NCBI GenBank assembly: GCA_028703175.1
Contig: JAQVNJ010000035.1
Location: 1 to 48,149 of the forward strand
Direction: 5' to 3'
DNA from: JAAYCB01 sp012744395
GTDB taxonomy: Bacteria > Planctomycetota > Planctomycetia > Pirellulales > Thermoguttaceae
DNA: 48,149 bases
In this document: piece by piece, positions 1-8,072 of the stretch
How the letters are laid out: each line of letters starts with the position of its first letter
How positions within the stretch are numbered: the stretch's first letter is position 1
Notes under the pieces: model-generated
The model's input: only the letters and a program-made list of their open reading frames with translations
The model's database searches: none
Told to the model about the DNA's origin: nothing
Program-made: the position numbers and the translations under genes

Positions 1-128
1 CCACGCCGTGGAGAATCGCCGCCGGACTGCTCGCTGAACACACTCCCTCGGAGGTTTTAGACGCGCGCCCAATGGGTTTCAAAACGGCGTGGATTTAATT
101 GTAAGCATTGCATTCTTCTCATGTACTA
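1..128. other. Non-coding stretch with nested inverted repeats
   Basis: No gene is visible here. CCACGCCGT at 1-9 is the exact reverse complement of ACGGCGTGG at 84-92. Inside lies a 32-base imperfect stem-loop at 54-85: the ends GTTTT and AAAAC pair, and an inner CCC-AAT-GGG hairpin occupies 68-76. The reading frame of the downstream DUF1559 remnant has stops at 96-98 and 102-104. The segment therefore looks like foreign or rearranged DNA abutting the broken gene. The window edge prevents seeing whether it belongs to a larger element. Confidence 0.35.
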
Positions 129-254
129 TTCACGAGCGACACGGTCGACACCGGAAACCTCGGCCTGCCGCCCGTCAGCGGCGGCCAAAGCCCCTACGGC
201 ATCTGGGGAGCTTTGGGGTCCAAGTCCGGCGGGGAAGCCGTCTCGGTTCGTTGA
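129..254 (+). pseudogene. 3' remnant of a DUF1559 (pilin-like prepilin) gene
   Basis: The frame ending in the stop at 252-254 encodes about 41 residues that match the C-terminus of planctomycete DUF1559 proteins from memory: FTSDTVDTGN, then SPYGIWGALGSKSGGE close to the end. Family members normally have 300 or more residues, with an N-terminal type IV pilin-like methylation segment (GFTLVELLVVIAIIG). None of that is present upstream, and two in-frame stops lie at 96 and 102. Homology appears to begin at about 129. The small lipoprotein that follows is a frequent neighbour of intact DUF1559 genes, which supports the identification. It is probably a decayed or truncated copy. A frameshifted but complete gene is excluded for the last 128 bases, but what lies before the window is unknown. 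Confidence 0.6.
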
Positions 255-386
255 GCCCGCGGGTTGATCCTGCGAGCCGACTCCATCGGCACGGCACGAC
301 AGGCTGCCGGACGCCGCGCCGCCGTTGACGCTTCTCAGGCGACAGTTTCTGGCACGACACCAATCACTTCTTGCAGGAGTCCGTGG

Positions 387-857
387 ATGGCAAAGGCAAC
401 TAGAGCGCGGGTGGGCATCTGGCTGGCGGTGGGAGCCGCCGCCCTCTTGATCGGGTGCACCGATTCGCACCCCGACCGGCCCAAGACTTATCCGGTAACC
501 GGCACGGTGACCTACAAGGGCGAAGCGGTGGCCGACGCCAATCTGAACTTCCAGTTTGTCGGCGGCACGGGCTACGCCTCGGCCAAGACCGACGCCTCGG
601 GCAACTACGCGCTGATGACGTTCGAGGCGGGCGACGGCGCCGTGCCAGGCGACTACAACGTCGGAATCACGAAGTATGAGCGGGCGGCGACCACGGGAAG
701 CTCATCGGAGGAGGATTATGTTCCCGTGGAGCGAGGGCAAAGCCCGGCGCCCGCCAAGAACCTCTTGCCGGCGAAGTATGCCAACCCGGCGAAATCCGGG
801 CTGACCGCCAAGGTCATCGAAGGTTCGAACACGTTCGATTTCCAGTTGACCGACTGA
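387..857 (+). CDS. Small lipoprotein with carboxypeptidase-regulatory-like (Ig/transthyretin-like) fold
   Basis: A 156-residue protein. The start at ATG 387 is preceded by GCAGGAG with good spacing. An N-terminal hydrophobic segment (residues 9-23) ends in a lipobox, LLIGC, giving a predicted lipidated Cys24. The mature part opens with YPVTGTVTYKGEAV and contains DASGNYAL and GDYNVGITK, the pattern of carboxypeptidase regulatory-like/transthyretin-like beta domains found in many planctomycete lipoproteins. It probably sits on the outer face of the cytoplasmic membrane or on the outer membrane. No enzymatic residues are apparent and its function is unknown. It follows the DUF1559 remnant in the same orientation, the usual pairing in this phylum. 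The 185 bases after it hold only a -10-like TATAAA at 959-964 ahead of the ABC operon. Confidence 0.8.
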   Translation: MAKATRARVGIWLAVGAAALLIGCTDSHPDRPKTYPVTGTVTYKGEAVADANLNFQFVGGTGYASAKTDASGNYALMTFEAGDGAVPGDYNVGITKYERAATTGSSSEEDYVPVERGQSPAPAKNLLPAKYANPAKSGLTAKVIEGSNTFDFQLTD

Positions 858-1042
858 GCGCGCCGCAGGGCGGTTTCCCCAGGCGCAAGGGCCGGAGAGG
901 CGGCGGACGCTCCGCGCCGGTTCCGCGCTGGTCGCTTTTCTCCCTGACCGGATAGCGGTATAAACGGGGCTATGCGCTGATGGCGGCGGAGTGCCCGGCC
1001 GCCAACCGGTCCCAGCCGAGCAACCACGTCTCTTGGAGCCCC

Positions 1043-2527
1043 ATGGACCCGCCCCTGCTGGAAATGACGGCTGTTTCGAAGTCGTTCGGTCCGGTTCGCG
1101 CGCTCGAAGGGGTCGATCTCCGCCTCCACCGGGGCGAGTGCTTGGCGCTGATCGGCGAGAACGGGGCCGGCAAGAGCACGCTGATGAAGATTCTCGGCGG
1201 CGTCCTGCCCGCCGACAGCGGCCGAATCCGCATCGACGGCCGGCCGGTCGCCATCGCCAATTGCCACCACGCCCGGCAACTTGGCATCGTGGTCATCCAC
1301 CAGGAGTTCAACCTGGTTCCCAACATGACCGTTCGCGACAACATCTTCCTCGGCCGCGAGGTCAGCCGCTTCGGCGTGATCGACACGGCGCGCGAGAACC
1401 GCATCGCCCGCGAGCTGTTCGATCGGATTGGGGTCGCGGTCGATCCCGGCGCGACCTGCCGGGAATTGACGGTCGCCGAGCAGCAGGTGGTGGAGATCGC
1501 CAAGGCCCTCTCGCAGGATTCGCGGATTCTCGTCATGGACGAACCCTCCGCTACGCTCACCGGCCGGGAGGTCGACCGGCTCTTCGACGTGATCGGCGAC
1601 CTCAAGCGGCAGGGGATCGGCGTGATCTATGTCAGCCACCGGCTCGACGAACTGTTCGAGGTGGCCGAGCGGGTGATGGTCCTCCGCGACGGCCGCCTGG
1701 TCGGCGGGCACACGACCGGTGAAGTCGATAAACCGAAGCTCATCGAGATGATGGTCGGACGGAGCATGGACCAGGAATTCCCGCCGGGCGTTCATTCCCG
1801 CGGCCGCTGCCTGCTGGAGGTGAGAGACCTCGCCCGCGGGGACAAAGTCCGCGGCGTCTCGTTCTCCGCTTGCGCCGGCCAGATCCTCGGCATCGCCGGA
1901 CTGGTCGGATCCGGGCGGACGGAGACCGCGCGGCTCGTGTGCGGCATCGACCGGCCCGAGGCGGGCGGAATCCTCCTCGACGGCCGGCCCGTCGCCATCC
2001 GCTCGCCGCGCCATGCCATCGCCCTGGGAATCGGATACCTGAGCGAGGATCGCAAGGGCGACGGACTGGTGCTCGGCATGAACTGCCGGGAGAACTTCGC
2101 CCTGCCCAACATGCGCAAGTTTTCGCGCGCCGGCTGGATTCGCCAAGCGCTGCTCCGCGAGCGTTTCCAACGCCACGTCGAGAGCCTCGGGGTCAAGCTC
2201 TCCGGTCATTCCCAGCCGGCCGCGGAGCTGTCCGGCGGAAACCAGCAGAAGCTCGTTCTCGCCAAGTGGCTGGAGACGGACAGCCGAGTCCTCGTCTTCG
2301 ACGAGCCGACGCGCGGCATCGATGTCGGCGCGAAGTACGAGATCCACCAGCTCATGCATCGCCTTGCGGCGGCGGGCAAAGTCATTATCATGATCAGCAG
2401 CGAGCTGGAGGAAGTCTTGGGAATGAGCGATCGCGTTCTGGTCATGCACGAGGGCCGAATCAAGGGCGAACTGAACGACCCGGCAAGTGCAACCCAGGCG
2501 GACGTCCTTTCGATGGCCGTTGCCTAG
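1043..2527 (+). CDS. rbsA: Sugar ABC transporter ATP-binding protein (RbsA/MglA type)
   Basis: A 494-residue duplicated ATPase, close to the roughly 500 residues of RbsA. The first half has Walker A GENGAGKST (residues 38-46), a degenerate signature LTVAEQQ and Walker B VMDEPSATLT. The second half has a relaxed Walker A region (GLVGSGRTE), signature LSGGNQQK and VFDEPTRGIDVGAK. This asymmetry is diagnostic of CUT2-family sugar ATPases. ATG 1043 is chosen because GGAG lies five bases upstream; an in-frame ATG at 980 would add 21 residues that look unlike the family. It energises uptake through the permease encoded 24 bases downstream. The substrate cannot be read from sequence: ribose, xylose, galactose and autoinducer-2 importers all share this family. 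Confidence 0.92.
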   Translation: MDPPLLEMTAVSKSFGPVRALEGVDLRLHRGECLALIGENGAGKSTLMKILGGVLPADSGRIRIDGRPVAIANCHHARQLGIVVIHQEFNLVPNMTVRDNIFLGREVSRFGVIDTARENRIARELFDRIGVAVDPGATCRELTVAEQQVVEIAKALSQDSRILVMDEPSATLTGREVDRLFDVIGDLKRQGIGVIYVSHRLDELFEVAERVMVLRDGRLVGGHTTGEVDKPKLIEMMVGRSMDQEFPPGVHSRGRCLLEVRDLARGDKVRGVSFSACAGQILGIAGLVGSGRTETARLVCGIDRPEAGGILLDGRPVAIRSPRHAIALGIGYLSEDRKGDGLVLGMNCRENFALPNMRKFSRAGWIRQALLRERFQRHVESLGVKLSGHSQPAAELSGGNQQKLVLAKWLETDSRVLVFDEPTRGIDVGAKYEIHQLMHRLAAAGKVIIMISSELEEVLGMSDRVLVMHEGRIKGELNDPASATQADVLSMAVA

Positions 2528-2551
2528 GCCAACCCGCCGTAGGGTTGCATC

Positions 2552-3913
2552 ATGTGGAAACGCATCTATCGGCAATTCGGCATGCTCTTGGTGCTCGCCG
2601 CCCTCGCGGCATTTTTCTCCGCGGCGACGATCCGCCGCTTCGAACACTCCAGCCAGGAGGCCGTTTCGGCGATGCTCGGCCGCCTGGACTCGTCGCCCCG
2701 CGACGGCCTGCTGGTCGTCGTCAGCGGCCCGACGCCGGCTTCGCGGGCGTTTGCCGAGCTGTGCCGGAAGGGCCTCGCCGAGAGGGGGTTTGACTCCGTC
2801 GAGCGGGCCGAGGGGCAGCCGTTCGAGGTCGCCGCCGCGCTCGATTCGCTCGCCCAGTCGGGGAAGCAACCCGCCGCGATCCTCGTCTCCGGCGAGATCG
2901 CCGGCCAATGGACGTTCCTCTCCCCGCAGGGATTCCACGAGCGGTTTCCGCGGTTTTCCCGCACGCCGCTCGTCGTGCCCGGCGACTATCTCTGGCCGGT
3001 CTTCCTCACCCGGTCGAACCTCGAAGCGGTTCTCAACCGGATCGTCGTGATTGCCATCGTGGCGATCGGCATGACGCTGGTGATCATCTCGGCGGGGATC
3101 GACCTTTCGGTCGGCAGCCTGGTTGCCCTGGCGGGAGTCGCCAGCACGCTGACCATGCAGGCGCTGGGCGGCAAGGCGGCCCCGTCGGCGGCCGTCTATG
3201 CGGGCGTGGCCGTGGGCACGCTGGCCTGCCTGGCGATCGGGGTGTTTTCCGGGGTAATGGTCGCCTGGTTCCGCGTCGCCCCGTTCATCGTCACGCTGGC
3301 CGTGATGATGATCGGCCGCGGGCTCTCCCTGCGATTGACCGGGGGCAACACGATCTACGACGTGCCGGCCAGCTTCGAATGGCTCGGGCAGGGGCGGACC
3401 CTGGGGGTCGGCAACTCGCTCTGGCTGCTGATCCTGCTGTACGCGGCCGCGCACCTGGTGATGACGCGGACGAGCTTCGGGCGCTACGTCTATGCGATCG
3501 GCGGCAACGAGCAGGCCGCGCGGCTGTCCGGCGTGCCCGTGCGGGGAGTGCTCGTCTCGCTCTACGGCATCTCGGCGGCGATAGCGGCGCTGGGCGGATT
3601 CATCTGCGCCTCGCGGGTCTCCAGCGGCGTGCCCAAGCCGCCCGATCTATTGGAGATGTACGTGATCGCCGCTGTCGTCGTCGGCGGGACGAGCCTTGCC
3701 GGCGGGTCGGGGAGCATCCCGGGGACCCTCGTCGGAGCGCTGATCATCGCCGTGATCCAGAACGGCATGAACTTGATGAATATTGACGCCTACACGCAGT
3801 ACGTGGTTCTCGGCGCGATCATCCTCGCCGCCGTCCTGGTCGACGGCTTGCGCCACAGCGAGCGATTCCGCCGCCGGCTTTCCGTGGGAAAGAAAGAGAA
3901 AGAGAGCCCATGA
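2552..3913 (+). CDS. rbsC: CUT2-family ABC permease (RbsC type) with an extra N-terminal domain
   Basis: A 453-residue integral membrane protein; RbsC is normally about 320. From residue 151 onward it is a standard permease: FLTRSNLEAVLNR, then GMTLVIISAGIDLSVGSL, several membrane segments, and GTLVGALIIAVIQNGMNL near the end. Residues 11-24 form a first membrane helix. Residues 28-150 are an insertion of about 120 residues facing outside. The insertion alternates strands and helices (LLVVVSG, helix, second strand, helix, AAILVSG), resembling the first half of a periplasmic-binding-protein lobe. The gene starts 24 bases after rbsA and overlaps rbsB by four bases (ATGA), so the three are translationally coupled. 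The permease role is secure; the role of the added domain is unknown. Confidence 0.9.
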   Translation: MWKRIYRQFGMLLVLAALAAFFSAATIRRFEHSSQEAVSAMLGRLDSSPRDGLLVVVSGPTPASRAFAELCRKGLAERGFDSVERAEGQPFEVAAALDSLAQSGKQPAAILVSGEIAGQWTFLSPQGFHERFPRFSRTPLVVPGDYLWPVFLTRSNLEAVLNRIVVIAIVAIGMTLVIISAGIDLSVGSLVALAGVASTLTMQALGGKAAPSAAVYAGVAVGTLACLAIGVFSGVMVAWFRVAPFIVTLAVMMIGRGLSLRLTGGNTIYDVPASFEWLGQGRTLGVGNSLWLLILLYAAAHLVMTRTSFGRYVYAIGGNEQAARLSGVPVRGVLVSLYGISAAIAALGGFICASRVSSGVPKPPDLLEMYVIAAVVVGGTSLAGGSGSIPGTLVGALIIAVIQNGMNLMNIDAYTQYVVLGAIILAAVLVDGLRHSERFRRRLSVGKKEKESP

Positions 3914-4890
3914 ATACTCGAGTTTTCGCTCTCCTTGGGGTTTGCATCGCGATCGCCTTGACCGGCTGCAACCAGGGGCTCCCGCCCGCTCAACAGGGCG
4001 AGGGGAATCTTCCCACCAAATCGCTCGGCACGATCGGCATGACGTGCATGGACCTGTCGAATCCCTTTTTCCGGCTGATCGCCGACGTGATGGCCGAAGA
4101 GGCGAAGCAGGCCGGCTTTGACATGATCTGCCTCGACGGCGAATACAATGCCGACAAGCAGAACACGCAGCTCGGCGATTTCGCCGCCCGGCGCTGCGCG
4201 GCGGTGTTCTTGAACCCGGTCGACTCGAACGCGGCCGGCGCGGGGGTCAAGCGAGCTCACGAGGCGGGCATTCCGGTGTTTACCTTCGACGTGCAGGTCA
4301 CCGAGCCGGAAGCCGCCGAGATCGTCGTCTCGCACATCGGCAGCGACAACTACCAGGGGGGGCGATTGGCCGGCGAGAGCATGATCCGGGCGACAGGCGA
4401 CAAGGGCAAGATCGCCATCATCACCTACCCGGAGGTCACGTCGTGCCAACTCCGCGTGAAGGGTTTTCGCGACTTGCTCGTTGAGAAGCAGAGCCGTCTG
4501 GAGATCGTCAGCGAGCTTTCCGGTCGGGGCAACATCAACGACGCCCTGAACACGGCGACCGACCTGCTTCAATCGCATGGCGACATCGTGGGGATTTTCG
4601 CAATCAACGACCCCTCGGCCCGCGGGGCATACACGGCGGTCAAGACCGCGAACAAGGAAGGCCAGATCGTGATCATCGGATTCGACGCTTCGCCCGAGGG
4701 GAAAGAAGCCGTGTTTGAGCAGAAGCTCTACGACACTCCCCGCCAGTTTCCGAGAAAGATGGCGGCCGGCACGGTCAGCGCCTTCCGCCGCTATCTGAAC
4801 GGCGAGCAGGTCGAAAAGCAGATTTTCATTCCCTGCGCGCACTATACCTTTGAAGACGCGGAGAAAGACAGCGGGCGAAGCCAGTGGTAG
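3910..4890 (+). CDS. rbsB: Sugar-binding lipoprotein of the CUT2 ABC importer
   Basis: A 326-residue solute-binding protein. The signal segment ends at lipobox ALTGC (predicted lipidated Cys20). The mature chain has the type I binding-protein layout: MDLSNPFFRLIADVMAEEA in the first strand-helix, LNPVDSNAAG, then FTFDVQ, GSDNYQGGRLAGE, GRGNINDAL, IFAINDPSARGAY and IGFDASPEG. It captures the sugar outside the cytoplasmic membrane and delivers it to the permease. It follows the permease with an ATGA overlap. The Cys anchor, rather than a free periplasmic form, is common in planctomycetes. The substrate is unassigned. After the stop a 12-base palindrome (CCAGCCGGCTGG, 4894-4905) precedes the convergent floA gene and may help end transcription, but no T tract follows it. 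Confidence 0.92.
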   Translation: MNTRVFALLGVCIAIALTGCNQGLPPAQQGEGNLPTKSLGTIGMTCMDLSNPFFRLIADVMAEEAKQAGFDMICLDGEYNADKQNTQLGDFAARRCAAVFLNPVDSNAAGAGVKRAHEAGIPVFTFDVQVTEPEAAEIVVSHIGSDNYQGGRLAGESMIRATGDKGKIAIITYPEVTSCQLRVKGFRDLLVEKQSRLEIVSELSGRGNINDALNTATDLLQSHGDIVGIFAINDPSARGAYTAVKTANKEGQIVIIGFDASPEGKEAVFEQKLYDTPRQFPRKMAAGTVSAFRRYLNGEQVEKQIFIPCAHYTFEDAEKDSGRSQW

Positions 4891-4966
4891 CCTCCAGCCG
4901 GCTGGGGCTCAGCCGAGGAGTGGCGGCCTGATGATCGCGGCAGAAGTGGCTGGGGCCGCCGACTCT

Positions 4967-6001
4967 TCAACCGCCCGGCGACCGTCGCCCCGATTCTGCT
5001 CCGTCCTGCTTGCCGGACCCCTCCAAGTTCCCGCTGCGGAAGGCGGTGGCCATCGCTTTGGGCACCTCCGCCTCGGCGAGGACCACCATGGCGCGGTTCT
5101 TGGCCACTGCGGCCGTCATTTCCTGCTCGCGGGCCATCGCCAACGCGCGGCGCTCCTCGGCCTTGGCGCGAGCCACGCGGGTGTCCGCCTCGGCCTGATC
5201 GGCCTGAAGCCGCGCGCCGATGTTTTGCCCCACGTCGATGTCGGCGATATCGATCGAGACGATTTGAAACGCGGTCTGGGCGTCGAGGCCGCGCTGCAAC
5301 ACGGCGTGGGAGATGCTGTCGGGCTTTTCCATCACGGTCAGGTGCTGGTCGGCCGAGCCGATCGCGGTGATGATGCCTTCGCCCACCCGGGCGATGATCG
5401 TGTCTTCGGTCGCCCCGCCGATCAGGCGTTCGAGGTTGGTTCGCACGGTCACGCGGGCGCGGACTTTCAGCTCGACGCCGTTCTTGGCGATCGCGCTCAG
5501 GGTCGGCTTGCCGCCGCCCTTGGAAGGGTCGGGGCAGTCGATGACCCGGGGATTCACGCTCGTTTGCACCGCCTCCAGCACGTCGCGACCGGCCAGATCG
5601 ATTGCCGCGGCCTGGTCGAAATCGAGGGGGATATCGGCACGGTGGGCGGCGATGATCGCGCGGATCACGTTCGGCACGCTGCCGCCCGCCAGGTAGTGGG
5701 CCTCGAGCCGGCGGGTGGTGATGCCCGTCTCGCGCTCGGTCCCGATGCCGGCCTGCATCGCCATGATCTTGCTCTGCACGATCACCCGCGCGTCGACCTG
5801 GCGGAAGCTCATCGCGACGAGGCTGAGGAGGCTCACGTTGGCGTTGGACATGTAGGCCTGAAACCAGACGGCGCCGTACTTGCCGAGGACAAACACCATC
5901 AGCAAGACGAACATCACGATCATCGCGCCGACCACGATGTAGATCGGCGTCAGATTCTGGTTCACCGGTTGAGCCAGGAAAAGGGGCAGTTGTGCAAGCA
6001 T
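4967..6001 (-). CDS. floA: Flotillin-like protein FloA
   Basis: A 344-residue homologue of FloA (YqfA), close to the family's roughly 330. A membrane hairpin segment lies near residues 17-40 (PIYIVVGAMIVMFVLLMVFVLG). It is followed by an SPFH/band-7 core with SFRQVDARVIVQ, NPRVIDCPDPSKGG, VKVRARVTVRTNLERLIGGA-like sequence and DVGQNIGARLQADQAEAD, and a C-terminal coiled segment rich in Ala, Arg and Glu. The family assembles into membrane microdomains that scaffold signalling and secretion proteins. The start ATG (complement of 5999-6001) follows GGGAGAG, which decides it over longer upstream frames. The gene converges on rbsB and diverges from the GTPase gene, with 249 bases between. No nfeD gene is adjacent. 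Confidence 0.92.
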   Translation of the reverse strand: MLAQLPLFLAQPVNQNLTPIYIVVGAMIVMFVLLMVFVLGKYGAVWFQAYMSNANVSLLSLVAMSFRQVDARVIVQSKIMAMQAGIGTERETGITTRRLEAHYLAGGSVPNVIRAIIAAHRADIPLDFDQAAAIDLAGRDVLEAVQTSVNPRVIDCPDPSKGGGKPTLSAIAKNGVELKVRARVTVRTNLERLIGGATEDTIIARVGEGIITAIGSADQHLTVMEKPDSISHAVLQRGLDAQTAFQIVSIDIADIDVGQNIGARLQADQAEADTRVARAKAEERRALAMAREQEMTAAVAKNRAMVVLAEAEVPKAMATAFRSGNLEGSGKQDGAESGRRSPGG

Positions 6002-6235
6002 TGATTCTCTCCCAATAGCCCCGCCCGCGGGCCCGCGACGGCGCCGAACGGGCGTAATGCAAACCGAGAGGCCGATGCGCTGCCCCCAGGTGCGGGCGCG
6101 CATCTCCCACGCGATTAGGATAACGGCTCGTGCGGAGAAAGGAAGAGTCCCGGATGGCAAATGCAGGGAAACCCCCTTTTTAGTGGGGATTGGCCGAGGG
6201 GCGGGCCGCGGGGGACGCCCAGACGGCCGGGCATC

Positions 6236-6244
6236 TGCTATGCT
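6236..6244 (+). promoter_or_regulatory. Extended -10 promoter for the GTPase gene
   Basis: TG-C-TATGCT (TG at 6236-6237, hexamer 6239-6244) is an extended -10 element with no recognisable -35. It ends six bases before ATG 6251, so transcription would begin at or next to the start codon and give a leaderless message. No Shine-Dalgarno-like sequence precedes that ATG, which fits. Confidence 0.35.
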
Positions 6245-6250
6245 TGTGCT

Positions 6251-8035
6251 ATGACCCGGTCTGAATTGGCGCATCTGGAATTGCTGGCGGAAATCGACTC
6301 GCTGAGCCAATCGCTCAGTCGGTGGGCCGATTCGGCGCCAGCGTGGCGCGAAGCGGGAATCTGCGGGGCGATGGTCCGCCGGCTGTTCGAGCGGACCGCG
6401 GGGGTCCGTGTCCGGCTGGAAGCGCCGCTCGTGGTAGCCATCCTGGGAGGCACGGGGACGGGCAAGAGCGCGCTGGTCAACGCGATTGTCGGCCGGCGGC
6501 TTGTCGCATCGGGGCGCGAGCGCCCGACAACCGAGCGGCCTGCGCTGGTTTGCCGTCCGCCGCTGGTGCCCGAGATGCTCGGCATCGACCCGGCCAGCGT
6601 GGACCTGGTGCACGAGGATGCCGCCGCCCTGGCCGACCTGGTCCTGATCGACTGCCCGGACCCCGACACGAGCGAATCCGGCGGCGAGGCGACCAACCTG
6701 GCGCGACTCCGGCGGATTCTTCCCAACTGCGACGTGCTGCTGCTGACCGCCACGCAGCAGAAGTACCGTTCGGCCCGGGTCGCCGAGGAGCTGGCGGCGG
6801 CAGCGCCCGGGGCCCGGCTCATCTTTATCCAGACCCACGGCGACAGCGACGAGGACATCCGCGACGATTGGCGGCGGGTGCTCGGTGCGGACTACGAGCC
6901 GGGGCATATTTTCAGGGTCGATTCGCTTGCCGCTTTGGAAAATGCGGAGCGCGGCCTGTCGCCGCGGGGTGAATTTCGCAAGCTCATGGACCTGTTGACC
7001 GGCCAGTTGGCCGGGGCGGCCGCTACGCGGATCCGCCGTGCGAATTTCCTCGACCTGGTCGACGACACGCTCGATCTGTGCAGCCAAAGGCTGAGCGCGG
7101 CCCGGCCAGCCGTCGAGCGGCTTGCCGCGGCGATCGACCAGGAGCGCCAGCGGCTGGGAGTCGACCTGGCCGGGCGGGTCGAGGCGGAACTGCTGTCAGC
7201 GCGGAGAATCTGGGAGACGCGGCTCGTCGGCCGCGTGGCGTCGCGTTGGGGGATCAGCCCGTTTTCCGTCGTACTCCGCGTCTACCAGGGGCTCGGCGGA
7301 CTGCTTTCCAGCGCCCTGTTGTTCCGCGTTCGCACGCCGGCCCAACTGGCCCTGTGGGGCGTTTTCGAAGGCGCGCGAAGCTGGCAGAAGGCCCGCGGCC
7401 GGCGGAGGGCCGACCAGACCGCCCAGCAGGCGCTCAGCCAGTGCTGGTCTGAAGACGCGCTCCGCCAGTCGTCGCTCGTCCTCGACGGGTACGCGCTGGA
7501 CGCCGGCGTCCAGCGCGAGCGCAAGGACACCGCCGGACTTGCCACCGAGGCGGTTGCCGCCGGGGAACGCTTTGCCGAAGAAGCGACCGACCAGCTCGAC
7601 GCGCTCGTCCAGCGGGTGGCCGACCGCCACGCCGGCTGGCTGACCCGCGCCGGATACGAGCTGCTGTTCTCGGCGATGCTCGTGTTCGTGCTCATCCGGC
7701 CGGCCAAGAACTACTTCTACGATTCGTGGCTCGCCGCCGCGCCCGCCGATGTGCTCGGGCTCGATTTCTACTTAATTTCCGCCTTCTGGCTCGTGCTCTG
7801 GTCGATCCTGCTCTTGTGGCGATTCACGCTCGGATTGCGCCGCGGGCTGAAGCGCGAGATCGGCGGGCTCGTCGACCAGTGGCGGAGCGTCAAGCCCGCC
7901 GCCGGGCTGTTTGCGGGAGTCGAGGCGGAATGCCGCGAGGCGCGGCAATTCTGCGACGACCTTGCCCGGCTCAAGAACGAGGTCGCCCAATTGAGGCAGC
8001 GGCTCGACCTTCCAGACCTGGGGCGCAGGCGCTGA
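6251..8035 (+). CDS. Membrane-anchored dynamin-/Era-like GTPase
   Basis: A 594-residue protein. The N-terminal GTPase domain has a P-loop GGTGTGKS (residues 66-73), a conserved Thr pair at 93-94 (switch I, G2), a G3 variant DCPD (134-137, in place of DxxG) and a G4 variant THGD (195-198, in place of N/TKxD). A long helical middle part (about 260-460) is rich in Arg, Ala and Glu. Two membrane helices follow in the last quarter (LLFSAMLVFVLI and FYLISAFWLVLWSILLLW) and a coiled cytoplasmic tail ends the chain. This layout suggests a membrane-remodelling or vesicle-associated GTPase. ATG 6251 is the most plausible start; an open frame continues upstream without any good start signal. It is divergent from floA, so both may act at the membrane. 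Substrate and partners are unknown. Confidence 0.7.
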   Translation: MTRSELAHLELLAEIDSLSQSLSRWADSAPAWREAGICGAMVRRLFERTAGVRVRLEAPLVVAILGGTGTGKSALVNAIVGRRLVASGRERPTTERPALVCRPPLVPEMLGIDPASVDLVHEDAAALADLVLIDCPDPDTSESGGEATNLARLRRILPNCDVLLLTATQQKYRSARVAEELAAAAPGARLIFIQTHGDSDEDIRDDWRRVLGADYEPGHIFRVDSLAALENAERGLSPRGEFRKLMDLLTGQLAGAAATRIRRANFLDLVDDTLDLCSQRLSAARPAVERLAAAIDQERQRLGVDLAGRVEAELLSARRIWETRLVGRVASRWGISPFSVVLRVYQGLGGLLSSALLFRVRTPAQLALWGVFEGARSWQKARGRRRADQTAQQALSQCWSEDALRQSSLVLDGYALDAGVQRERKDTAGLATEAVAAGERFAEEATDQLDALVQRVADRHAGWLTRAGYELLFSAMLVFVLIRPAKNYFYDSWLAAAPADVLGLDFYLISAFWLVLWSILLLWRFTLGLRRGLKREIGGLVDQWRSVKPAAGLFAGVEAECREARQFCDDLARLKNEVAQLRQRLDLPDLGRRR

Positions 8036-8072
8036 GGCGGCCAGCGGCGGCGGCCCCGGCAAGCGACCACTC

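Noticed and set aside
54..85. Calling a CRISPR array
   Set aside because: Only one repeat-like unit exists, the 53 bases upstream do not contain the end of another copy, and there are no cas genes in the window.
716..3454. A 900-codon open frame on the minus strand opposite the ABC importer
   Set aside because: It is antisense to three genes with clear family motifs; its composition (Asp, Arg, Gly, His-rich, no domain) is that of a shadow frame in GC-rich DNA.
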